A stretch of DNA of 64,000 bases, taken from positions 3,083,637-3,147,636 of the forward strand of contig JACDQD010000010.1 in the NCBI GenBank assembly GCA_019843655.1. The letters are read 5' to 3'. Below the pieces are notes generated by a model. That model ran no database searches, was not told where the DNA came from, and saw only the letters and a list, made by a program, of their open reading frames with translations. Origin of the DNA: Lethocerus indicus (taxonomy: Eukaryota; Arthropoda; Insecta; Hemiptera; Belostomatidae). The translations under genes were made by a program, and so were the position numbers. Each line of letters starts with the position of its first letter. Position 1 is the stretch's first letter. Below, in pieces: positions 36,226-48,811 of this stretch.

Positions 36226-37763
36226 GAGGGAGAGGAGGGGTGATCTTGACGATGGGAGTTCAAGACACTCAGGAACCAGTCTGGGGTCGAGGCTCAACCC
36301 CATTAAGGGCAAGACCGGGCCCAATAAAAACCAGAGCGGTAATTGCCCAAAATGGGCAAGACGGCGCCTAACAGCCGCCAACCACAATGAAAAACACCCC
36401 GTCCCACTAGCTCCAATCCTATGTTTAAAGGTAATACATCCATCAACCATTACAACTTCAGGTATAATGGATCCCGATGGGCATACCCGGCCCGGTACGT
36501 AGGCCTGCACCTAGTCCAAAACGCTAATAAAAAACTATAAAATTATAAGTACGTCCAATATCCTGTGATACATAAAAGAGTCATCTGTTCCGTATAATAC
36601 GAATGAAATAATGATTCCGAGAAAACAATATTGCAACGTTGGTTATAACACAAAACTAATTGAGTAATTTTTACGATAAATGTACGTGTGTGTATAAACT
36701 CTACGTGGGGCAAATAGTGCAATAAATATGAAAGTAGTACAAATAACATATGAACCAAAATATTAAATATATAGCGCGAGCGTAAAAGAAGTCATTAGTA
36801 ATGACGATGGCAGAGCTATAAACATGCTGTCGCATGAGCGACCCCCAATGAGGAATAGGGTCGTAGGCCTGCAGCGTTGCGGCCGGCCGTACCAATTAGT
36901 TATTATTAGACTAAACCGGTTCGTTTGTGATCTGGAGCAATCGAAGCCGGTGATAGAACTGTCGGCAACTATGAGACGACGAGCAAAGTTTTGCGGCAAA
37001 GTTCTGGCCCAACGCCAATCTCAGTAGGCAGCCAGGCGCCTCAGTATCGATTGTTTACTAGCACTGGGTGAAATGTTCATCTAAATCATTGATATTACAT
37101 GTGCATTAATATGTATTACAATAGTATGCCCGATTTTGTGCAATAAAATAAAGGAAAATATAGAAATCGATGTTTGGATTTCTACGAGGGCTTAGAATAC
37201 CATGGGTTCTTGTAATTTGTCTCGCCTAGACGGTTTTGTCTTTATTATATAAGCTACATAATTCCAATGCTGGATAATTCAGATAACTGAAAATAATTAG
37301 TCAAGAATAAATTTTCAGGAAATAATTATCATCGGAATTAGCGAACAAAATTTTGCCCGCCAAATTTAGTTTTGGGCGCGCACTCACAAAATTCTTCACT
37401 CACTCTTTTCCTATGTATTTCCAATATCTATGGATTTCCAGTCACGATTATATTGTTCCAAAAAAATAAGCTTCATGACGATCATGTAGGCGAGTGTCGA
37501 CTTAAAATTGAATAGATTGACGTTGCTACAAACAAATTCATTTAATTTAAAGTACACTTCGAGTCAATTAACACGAGTAATTACCAAAAAAAGCGGGTCG
37601 GAGGGGGGAGGGCGCTAAGAAAAACACGGGCTAAAAATAAAAGCTAAGGTGGAGCCAGGTGCCAAACGACTGATTACCACTTAAGACCAATCAGTTGGTT
37701 CCCAAGCGAAAAGCCCCTTCATTACTCCACAGCCCCTTTCTTCGACTAAATTGTCCCCCAAAC

Positions 37764-37796
37764 GGGGGTAGGGGGGAGGGAGGTTTCCCTACCCCC
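37764..37796. repeat. G-rich 10-bp inverted repeat / quadruplex candidate
   Basis: GGGGGTAGGG at 37764-37773 and its exact complement CCCTACCCCC at 37787-37796. The 13-base loop GGGAGGGAGGTTT is itself G-rich. Hairpin and quadruplex would be competing folds. Confidence 0.7.
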
Positions 37797-38010
37797 TTAA
37801 TCTCTCTTTATCTCGGGCTCAGTGCTTCCTCTACGGGAGGCTGATAGCAACGGGCCCGCCGCTATAATCGTAAACGGACAAGTATTTTCGGCTCTCGAAG
37901 ATTTAGAGAGGGCGGTAACAGGGATTTAGTGCCGATATCGCGCGGTAGTATTACTCACTGTCTCCCTCTCTCACCCTCTCTTACCCCTGAACTTCAAAAT
38001 TTTACACAGA

Positions 38011-38160
38011 ACAGGGCCAGGGATAGGGTGTTTCACTCGGAAACGAGGAAAAGTGCCCCCGAAGGAGATTCGCGGGAGAGGGGAATACCTGCAAGAATGA
38101 GACCCCGCGATGAAATCAGCAATGACTTAGTTGCCAAACAAATATTTTACAATTTCAAGC
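38011..38160 (+). repeat. Dispersed repeat family R1, copy at 38 kb
   Basis: Contains AGGGATAGGG, CGGAAACGAGGAAAAGTG, GGAGATTCGCGGGAG and GCAAGAATGAGACC. The 18-base CGGAAACGAGGAAAAGTG is identical in the copy at 47083. It has no reading frame that would suggest a coding origin. Confidence 0.65.
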
Positions 38161-40791
38161 CCTCTATCGCGAGACCGGGTTTGATATTCCCATCTGGAGG
38201 TATACAATCTGTCTGAAAGCCCGAATGAATTATGCAGTCAACTCGTGTTGCAACACGATTATCTAATTGAGTGTGGAGGTGGAGAAATTGAGTCCCCTCT
38301 CTCAATACAGCAGGAAGATCGGTTTTGGTTTTTGCGACCGGCCCAACTCCCCAGGACTAATTAAACCGAGTGCCTACTCGCATCTTGGCAAACCCAGCGC
38401 ACACTAACACACAAACTGACATTATTCATACAATGAAAATGCAAATTTCTATGGAGCAACCGAACATTAGAGTCAGGCGCTGAGTACTCTTAACCGCAAC
38501 CGTTTTCTACGAATCGATAACAGACCAAAAACATCGAACACCCGAGTATTTATTCTACAATAACCCTCAACTTTCTAACGATGGGTCCTACATTAGTAAC
38601 AGACTGGTGAGTGTAGGCAGAAATTAAATTTCGCAGAAGAATGTGCGCTAAAAAAACTTTTATCGAGGAAAAAACTGTCGAACCGCATTCCAAGAAGCGT
38701 ACTGTAAGTCAGCTTGGACAAAATTATCGGCGTTCATCATCACCGTTACGGCTTTAGGGGCTTTGACCGGAAACGGAAAACGGCCTGTTGAGTAGTAAAA
38801 GCGATTAATTCGGATTCGGTGAATCCATCACAGCTGTCCACTAGGCCAGCCCCGTGTAATGGGCTAAGCTTCGCGCGTAATGCTTCAAGCCACGATTTAA
38901 CAGACTACGAACAAACGGTGAGGGAAAGTTCGCAGATGAAAATCAACCGGAAAAACGTGATTTTTCCACATTGTCTATGTTTACTACCGATCGAAATCCT
39001 TAGTCGTTCGTTGGCAGGAAATTGGATTAATTTAATTCAATAAACGGGGAAAAAACTGAAATGCCGATTTCATGTCACCTGAAGACGTTACTCAGTATTC
39101 TGACAGTTTCAGTTCCTCAGGACAGGTTTATAAATAGAAGATGGATAATTTTTTAGAATAAAATTGTGTCGATAGAATGTAAACGTGAATCCATTCTCGT
39201 TGCCGCATTAACGGCATTTCATAAAACAAAAACATTCGTACGTTGATTTATTGTTGCGATTTAAATTTCTTTTATTAATTTGAAATGACCATTTAAAAGA
39301 TTGTACTCACTTTAAAATGATTAACTTTAAAATTTTTTTACCTACCAAAAGTTTCTTCTATGAAATTTCTAAAACATTAAATCTGAAAATAAGAGGAGAA
39401 TAACATAGTAAGAAGAGTTTAAAAAAACTGGGTAAAGTGAATTTTCAAGATAAGGGAGAAAAGGCTGGGACATATATATGTGATTTATGCGCCCGAAAAT
39501 TGACTGTTAGGCTCTCGCTAAATGAATAATGGCTTCGGAACCGGCCAAAATATATCGCACTTTCATTTCTTCGGTCCGTTTTGGCAGCGAACATTCCTCC
39601 AGCGCCAAATGACTGACAATTGGGCCGAACGATGTCGCAGCCGCCCCCGCCCCGCCGGCTCCAGCAAATGGGCGGACCGCTTTATAAAAGTTCAGAGCTT
39701 CGACAGCTCCGATACATCCCTCACCCCCCTGAATAATTCAAAACCAGCTTCCGGTTCGAAAAAAACGTCTACCTCACGTCTAAAAACGTTTTCGCCATAT
39801 ATCGACGACCTACGAATTCACGTGGGAAACGAATTCACACACGTCCCTGGCAAAATACGGCATAAAAATAACGAAGATAAGATCAAAAAATTACGGCAGA
39901 TATTGTTTCAGTTCATTAATTTCCTTTGGGGGGGGGGACCAAAAAGACAGGGGTAAATACCCCCGGCCTAACCTTAGCCAACTAAAAAAATGCTACGTCG
40001 TTATATGCCTTCAGTGTGATGCTATGGTGGAATATATTCTACTTCCTATTAAATTTCAGTCGATTGGGACATTTCCGGTATATTATGCAGAATAAGAATG
40101 ATTTGAAAAATAATACTCAGAAACCTCCTGAAGATGTAAAGAATGAGAAAAAATGTTTAAGCCGTTCAATCTTTTCTTTTCCATTATCCGCTCTAAAATT
40201 ATTATTATTATCATTATATATAAACGACCCCAAGACTGCATCGGGATGGGTAGTAATGAATTATTTTTTTCCATCCAGCAAGGTTTCAATTTTATTTCAA
40301 CATCCGGGGAAACAAAAAAAAAATACAAAATGAAGCGAGAGGATATCATTGTAAAGCGCACTTGGGCGAAAATAGACGGAAAAATATAAATGAAAAATAA
40401 ATAACGTATCCCGGGGTCCCTTTTATCTCGGGTGGTGGGGGACGACGGGATTTATGACTGCGGAAAAGTAGACAACAAGTGCGGGTCTAGTTCGGGGCAC
40501 GTTAATAAATATACAACCGGCGGAAGTGCCACCCGACAGGATTCAACCTTTTATTATTTCTCATTTCAGGAGTAAGAATCATTATTAAAGGTAAAAATTT
40601 AGCGATAATGCATTATATACTATAACGTCATTATACAAGAATCAATTTCAATTCGTTTTTTTTTCGTAACATTAATAATGACACTCCGCGAATATTGTTC
40701 GAAATATTTTCACTTTGAGAAAAAGTGAACTAAATCGAATTAAGCTGAAACCGAGAGCGGGCCCGAGGCCTTTTTATTACGTTTTATAAGT

Positions 40792-40821
40792 AATGATTAC
40801 TTTTCGCGCAAAGTAATCATT
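40792..40821. repeat. Perfect 12-bp stem hairpin
   Basis: AATGATTACTTT and AAAGTAATCATT are exact reverse complements around a six-base loop TCGCGC. The stem includes TGATTAC-type homeodomain-like bases. It is too short for a microRNA precursor on its own. Confidence 0.85.
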
Positions 40822-43800
40822 GCCGTGTTGAGAGCGGCCGCCTCATAACTGCAAATTATTGAATTATTGAATAGATATACAATTTTACACCTATTTTTTT
40901 ATGTATATTAAGGATCTTTTATAATGTATAAAAGTGAAAACCCCTGGTTAAGAATGTCTATTAAAAATATTTTCCAATGTTAATTGTTCCGGAGCATTGC
41001 GAGGGTGTTCTCACAATTTCAATATTACTACCAGAACAGACTTATCGAATCCAGCCAATCCCAACTGCAGTTGCAGATTCTACCCAATTATTACAAACAC
41101 CTCTACATTTCACATATAATATGTAATAAAAATCGTAATTTAAACTGTTTCTGTGTCTGAAATTCGAACAATAGGCTTCGGGAGATGGGAAAGCGGCGGC
41201 TGGGTGGCGCCCTATCCTACTCACCCGCCATTCGATTTTGGCCCCCGGCCAAAAAACAAAACTTTATTTACGAACGGCACGTCCGGGATTTTCCGGAGCG
41301 GAGCGAGCCGGAGGAAGGAGAGAGAGAGAGAGATAGAAAGAGGGAGAGAACGCCGCGAAATGCATTCCCCTTTTATCCCTTCCACTGTCAAAGGGGAAAA
41401 TCCCCTTCAGTAGGGTCCGATCGTTTTATAAGGAACCTGGATCGGCTAACTTTATTTTCCGGATAATACAATTTTATAGAACGGGCAAAATGCAAGCAGA
41501 ACGCACTTTTGAACCGCACTGATAATACAACGACGATGTTAATAATGACGTAATTTAATCACATCGACACGATAACACGCTAGAAAACTGTCTTTAGGCA
41601 ATAAGCGGATACCAAATTAAATTCAAATTTGGTGGGGAAAACCCGCCCCATCTCATGTGCGTTTTATTAATGGCTTAAGTAGTCCTACTGTAGATCCGTG
41701 AACTACATTCTTAAGATATATAAATTGGGAAGACTAGACTAACCACCTACATGAATGACTTTAAAACATGAAAAACATGTTTCTAAAGAATATCTACAAG
41801 GATCAAGTGCACGGATAAATTAATGATATTTCGTGATGTAGCCGTGTCGCTTCCATTTCTGTGGGGCGGATTCGCACAAAAAGTCCCGAGTACGACTTCG
41901 CCTACTTTCCTCCCGACTTTATTACAGGAAAAAAACAGGTTCGCTTGTAAAGAAGGAGACAAATTCGAAGCATGGAGCAACTCGACAGTAAATTCGCCCG
42001 ATGGCAGACTTATCAGGATTGCCTTTCTTTTTTTCCTTCCTCGCGGGCCAAAGTCCGTCTACGCTCTACTTATGTATTTTATTACGCGATTCTATTATTT
42101 CGGGGGATTTTGGGACGTTTCTGGGTCAGAAGGGAAAACTCGATCCATTGAAAAGTTTGACAGCGAGTAGCCGGTGCAGCAAAGTTCAATTTCTTTACAC
42201 AACCGCTGTTAATAAATTCCCAGCAATGTAATTTCATTTTTATTTGTTTGGCTATAACACGAAACAAAAAGAAAGCTCAACTCGACAAGATTTCGCGCCT
42301 CTGACGAACAGACTAGTACGTCAGTAGATCCAAACCGGTGTGGATAGTGATAATGAAATGGAAATGGTAAAATCAATTTAAAAAAAACTAAACGATGGAA
42401 GAAATCGATCGAAAATTTGGGTGGGCAATTTGATGATAAAAAAAGTCCACAAAAATCTTTTCACAGAATATTCTATTGCGACTCTAAAATCCAATCCTTG
42501 AATTTAGTCATGAAAATGACTAAATAAAGGCAGAAACATAGACGAACGCTGCAACTTTTGGTGGGGTAGAAGTGTTTTGTAGTCGGACGATTGCCTCTGA
42601 AATGGCGGAGCTGACTGTTCCCCCAAATTCCTTGCTTTGAAACCCCCCAATAAAGATTCTATATTACAAGGCCGGAACTTTCTACAATTCCGCTGCATTA
42701 TTCGGCCCAACTTGAAAAGCCCGAATTAAAGTTTCGGCACCGAACACCAGGCAGACAAACGCAACAAGTCTTACTGGGGCTTTGGGGTGACTAAAACGCA
42801 TTCGGTTCGAAAGTGCGTGACAAGGTCCGGTCCTGAAGTTTATAACTTTGCCTATTGTTAGTCGATAACCCAATTGCTTCATCCGCTCCTTCTGAAAACG
42901 AATTACCGAACCGCATTAACATCGCTTAATTTATGCGACGTAACCCTTTCTTTTCCAATTTTGAGATAACGGTCAAATTGCCCTGTAAATTAACTTTCGT
43001 GCGATAATTGTATAAATTCTCTCGGGTCGGCGGTCAAACCGAGCGAACGATTGTTTTTAATGCTCGCTCGTTCCTCCGAATTTATTGCGGTTCGATAATA
43101 AATTATAATTTATAGCTTACGCGGGTATTTCGAGGTTAAAAAACGGAACAACACCGCCGATATTAATTATATTCAAAATCTGAAAGAAAGCCTGGTCGCA
43201 GGCATGTTTTTCGGACTACAGCTAATGTTTTACCGCAAGATTGATATCAGGGAGGTGGACATTGTTCATGAATATCCGTTCGGGAATTGTCGGTTGCACA
43301 GGACGAACTCATTAAGCCCCAAAGAGCGACTTAATTCCGAGCTTCCAGAAAAGAGTCATTAAATCGGCGCTTTATAATAACATGTTGCAGGTGGGGACAA
43401 TATGCGGGGCCAATAAACGGCGGAAAACAGGGCCCGCAGCGGGGGTTAGAGCGTCAAACGAGCCGCTTGCTGCTCGTGTGTGCTCACCGGTGTGGGTTGG
43501 ACGAGAGGCCCAGGTGCGTGTGTGTATGTATACACCTCGTTGGCTAAATCAACACACTGAATACAGGATAGGGCCGGGGGGAGGGGGGGCTGCAGCGTAC
43601 AGGCGCAGCTCGACCCTAATTACAACTGACCCGGCGGTCAAAAGGTGAAACCGATACTGGCCACAACAAAGACTCTCCCTCCCGACCTCTCTCCCTCCCG
43701 CCCGATAACGGTTTATCGGGTAAACGTTTAACTCCGAACACCGCCCTCTCTGCGCTGTTATTCATAGAACACGATAAATCTGATACAAGACGCATAATTG

Positions 43801-46800
43801 AAGAACAACAATTTGCGATTGGCTTACAACAGCCAGCGAGGCACATTAGAGATTCGATTTGCGGTCTTTTACTTGTACATATCTAATTTTTTATCGCGGA
43901 ATATAGATATTTTTGTATATTTATTATAGCCCAAAAATCAATCAATATAAAAATATTAATTAAATCGAATTAAATTCGGTTTAAAAATGAATCATCTTCA
44001 TCCGTTCCTCCCTTCGTTAGGTTCTTTGCTCGGACACAACGTAAACGAGATCTAAGGAAGTATACCCAATGGGGTCAAACCAAGAGAAACTATAGCGTCC
44101 TGGAATTATCTACTCCAATTCCAATACCCAGTGGAATGAAACTTCAACCACAAAAATTGTAGATCCGGGATAAGGACCTAATTGATTTTAGAATTATTTT
44201 GTTTGTACCAGTAGAAATAGAGAAGATCTTATTTCGACAAACAGGCACCAGGCAACCAATGAGTGCATGCCATAAAAAAATCTACAAATTTGAAATTGGC
44301 TATAAAGCATGTTTGCTGCATTATATCAAACAAACGAATGTTTAGGGCCTATATCAATGCCGACCGCTTCGGCTACGACACAAAGCGAGCGTATCAGTGC
44401 TCACGAACAATAATTATTACTGATTTAAATTTATAATTCGAAATGGCGCCACAGGCTAGTGGGAGACGAGCTCGGCGGCGTAGACCGGGCCAGAGTTAGG
44501 AAGAAAACTAGGTCGGGCCTTACTGAAATAGTTCAGTAGACGCGCTATGAATGGAGCGCCGCCATTCAGATAGCCCGCGCTCCCCTTCTAAATTAGATCC
44601 ACCTAGCGCATGAAGCGCAGCTCGAAATTGGGGCCACCTAGCACCTAGTACCTAGAATTGCGGTTTTATATCCGTACATAATGACGATTATAAATTGTTT
44701 ACAAAATCATAGTCGCAATCGAGCTCAAATTTAAATACGTCTCATTAGTTTACATTTTCAGTAACCTACGACCATTATGCGATCGATGTTTGAGGACCAC
44801 AGTATCGAAACAAGTTTTTTGCTGTATAGGATAGCAGGGTGATCTACTAGTGTTCACAAGAAGAACACGTTAGAAATTAATGAAAAGAAAGTTAATATTC
44901 ATTGTTTCGTTTTGTTTGTTGTTTCATTGTTTGCATTAGTGTGATTGTTGAGAATTACCCTGTTTCAGTACCGAGACTGCCTGACTCTCGGAATGCTGCC
45001 GACGGTGGGGGTATAATCGGAACCCTTTATGGACGAAAATAAGAAGGGAGCGGTGAAATGTCAGTTATTCTACAGCGGTTTGGAATGTCATCACCCTCCG
45101 TCTTCGCCGACGGAAAATCGCATATCTTATTGAAAATTTACGCCCGAATTCCAATCTCGGTAAGTAGAGAGGGAGAAAGTGAGATTAAGGGAGACGACCC
45201 CCTCCCTCCACCACCCGCTATAATATATTCATGGGACGTTCGTCGGGTCGACTTTTCGTCGTATCCGCTTATAAATTTTTAATTGCATTTTTGGACGGGG
45301 CACAATTAAATTGAAGTGAGGGGGTCGTGGAGGGGGCGGTGGAGAAGAATACAAATATAGAAGGCACCGAGATTTGACTTGCAAATATCAAAATCCGGTC
45401 GCGGCCTCAGTACGGAGGGGGGCCTTCAAAATGGCACCGGTGTATTACTCCGGGGTATTGTTAATATACTTTTTTTTCGTTTTAACGCCGCCCTAACAAT
45501 AAGTCCCCGTTAATATTAATGGGCCCCGGGCCGAACAGCATACGCGTCGTTAATACACAGCGCGGTCACCGACATAAAACAAAAACAAAATTTAAAAAAA
45601 ACGAAAAAACCCACACAAGGCGCAATAATAGGATTGCTTCACAGAGTGCAACGCTCACACGGCGTCGAGGAGATCGATTGACCTATTTCCTTGCCAAATG
45701 GAATTTTTCCGAGCGCGGAAAATGAGGAAGTGGATTTCATACGGTAATCGGTTGAAACGTCAGTCTCGGGACTAATTTTTCAAACATTTCGTACACATTA
45801 TTCTACTCAGTCTGAAATAGCAGTCGGCCAAAAAAAGAGAGCCAATAATTCATGTTCCCTATAGAATTTTTTATTTTGTATATTTGGTGGGGCAATTATG
45901 ATTACTGGCGTAAACGCATAGAACCCAGCGGTCAGACAGTAATTCCCAATTTCGACAAGAACCGCAACATGAAATTCACAGTCTTCAATACTATTTCATG
46001 AAATATTTTAACATGAAACGTGTAATTTTTATTCCGTTGAAGGCCCATTCACTAACGCCTAACGCCGGCCGTATTTTAAACGAACTGAGTGTACGAGAAG
46101 GTGGTAAACTGACGCTTTGACTAGCGGCGTAAAATTAAAAAATAATTTTCTCCCTTTCCCACGGCGTTTTTCCAGTTGGCCGCCGTGTGTGACTTAACAG
46201 GGTAATTTAATTGAAAGGGTTCCTCTGTCTGTAATGTCCTGTGAACATGCCGAGGGATTAAAAGCTTGGAAGTTAGCGGGATGTCGGACCGTAACTAAAG
46301 GAAGAGACCCTCCCCCTTCAGAGCACGCACTGTAATCGCGTACTCCCCCCAGTTACCGTTATCGACAATAACGCTTGTCCCCGACCCCTGTCGTACACGG
46401 CGTTCTGTTACACAATAGAAACTAGGTTTTCCTTATGTTCAGTTTCGTGGAACTGCAAAGCGCAGCCAATATTTCTGTCTGGCTGTTAATTGCAGGTGAA
46501 ATTAGCCAAAGTTACCCTATTACCCGCGCAGAATTTACGGTATTCGTGATTGGAACGATGCCGTGTATATACTGGGATGTTTGTTGACGTCAAAATTTAT
46601 TTTTAAATATATCAATATTAAATATTCAGTTATTTAAATGTAATACATTCATTGTAAACGTTATTTCTATATTTATTTGGCACGTAATTTATGCGACGAT
46701 GCCGTCATGCGCGGCAACAAAAATTTAAGTAACGAATGTTAAAAGGTCAAGTGAAGCATGCGCCATACTATTTTTGACTGGTTCGTCGAAAAATGCAATA

Positions 46801-46801
46801 A

Positions 46802-46826
46802 CCTTATAGCTTTATCAGCTATAAGG
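46802..46826. repeat. Perfect 10-bp stem hairpin
   Basis: CCTTATAGCT and AGCTATAAGG around loop TTATC, followed by a further partial copy GCTATAAG. Intronic, function unknown. Confidence 0.85.
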
Positions 46827-47082
46827 CTATAAGCAATAGTTTAGTCGATAAATTCATCTCTATTTCAAAATATTTCAGTTACAAAAGGATGTTGAAGGGA
46901 ACCGACACAATTACTCTAATCAATAGTCTGTCGATTGGACATCATATTTTCGAAAACATTTTATTTCGAAATTCCTACCGAACAATACAGCCGCGATAAT
47001 TCAACGCCCAGTTGGATACCCTTTTTCAAACTTTGTTGAAGTCTCAGATTATGAACAATAGTTTGTTCCAACTAGTGTTTTA

Positions 47083-47175
47083 TGGGACAGGGATAGGGCA
47101 CTTTGTTCGGAAACGAGGAAAAGTGTCCTTAACGAAGATTCAAGACAAGAATGAGACCGTTGAAGAGGAATAAAG
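47083..47175 (+). repeat. Dispersed repeat family R1, copy at 47 kb
   Basis: GGGACAGGGATAGGGC, TTTGTTCGGAAACGAGG, AAAAGTGTCCTTAACGAAG and AGACAAGAATGAGACCG, in the same order and direction as at 38011. Confidence 0.65.
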
Positions 47176-48755
47176 GTTACAGGACCAGTCGCGAGGCGGT
47201 ATTGAGAGCAAAACTTTAGAAAAAGAGATTGAACTAATAAACAACTCTCGTCATTATACGAGGCCTGGGTCGACTATTACGTCGTTACTTTTTTTCATGA
47301 TGATTAGGAAACTTATGAGGCATGCTTGTGTTTTATATGGGCACGATTTTATTAATATGCAGGAGCCAAATTCCATAGCTATACAGGACGGCATGTAGGG
47401 GGTGCCGCGGCCGGGACACAACGGTAGTAGCCCCGAGATACCGGAGGGAGCAACGAACCCCGGGTGTACACAATGGCCCGAAATTCGTTCCGACACGACG
47501 AGAAGAGACACGTCGTCCCCCCGAAACCGGGGTAAACACCGGGAGGGGGAGGAAGTCAAAGGAGAGGCGGGGTGGGGGTAGGTTAGGGGGCTAACAATAG
47601 GCGTGTAAAGAGTAGAAAGGGAAGGAGGAGGGGACGAGGAGGGAGGAGGGGGATTATGTGGGAGAACCGGGACGGCTCCGGATAACGGAGTTCCGACAAC
47701 ACAAGGCCCCAGGATTACCCGGACAGGGGTTCAGACACAACAATGAGGAATAACTGCGCACTTCGCCACCTGACACTCTGGCCCGGGGCTTCAATTAAGG
47801 ATTTATATTCGGGCCGAACATATAGTAAATAGAGATTTGCCCCCATATAACGAACACCGGCTTAATTCAGAACCCCCAATCCGATATAAGCCGCTATCCA
47901 TAACAGTCTGATGCACTGACAATTAAAATAACAATGCTATAGTAGCTGCGGGCTTTAATGCCCGCGCGTACAGTTCTACAAAATGAATTGCATCCTTTTA
48001 ATAGAAAATACTTCAGACCGACATGCTCACCACTGAGAAATTAAATGCAAATACTGGGCGACGATTTTAACATTGACACAAAAACGCTAAGTTAACATTG
48101 TCTATTAACGCGTATTGTTTTTAGTAATATCAATGCATCGATACTGTAGTCGTTCTGCGTGTAATGCATCATTGTACCAAAATCGATGTATCATACAAGC
48201 AAAAGATAGAGAATTTAGGAAAATTGTCACCACGACAGCCCTAGTAACAACAATGTTAAATTGCGGCAACGCAAGTTTCTTGGACAGAAAAAGAAAATCG
48301 AGTTTTTAAGGCACACTCGTAATTGGAGTCTCGGCGGGGCTCTGAGCCACATTCCCCCCTTCCACGGCCTCCTGCCGGTTCTTTCCACGCCGGCTTTTAC
48401 CCGTCCGATACGGAAGAAAGAGCGAGAAGTTTTTTTGCCGGTCCAAGAAATAGGGAGATCCGCACGACAAATGGAATGAATCCCCGAAAAAAACTTTGTT
48501 TCGACGGCGCCCAGACTTTGGCCGCGTCTTTACTTGGTATTGTATTCGACGTGTCGGAATTTACCTCGGCGCGTCCGCTCGTTCCTCGCGGTCTAACTTC
48601 TGTAGAATTTTCAACCCACAGCGAATTTCCAAATGAAGTCCGCATATTGGCAACGTGTTTGATTTCCTTGTTTCTAGAAACGTTTCTGAAGAATTATAAC
48701 ATCGACAAAGCTCAAAGCTGCATCTTCGAGCTGTAAGTGCTAATATTTTACTTCC

Positions 48756-48760
<5 letters not shown>

Positions 48761-48808
<48 letters not shown>
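48761..48808. repeat. (TA)24 microsatellite
   Basis: Uninterrupted TA dinucleotide repeat of 48 bp, intronic. Confidence 0.98.
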
Positions 48809-48811
<3 letters not shown>

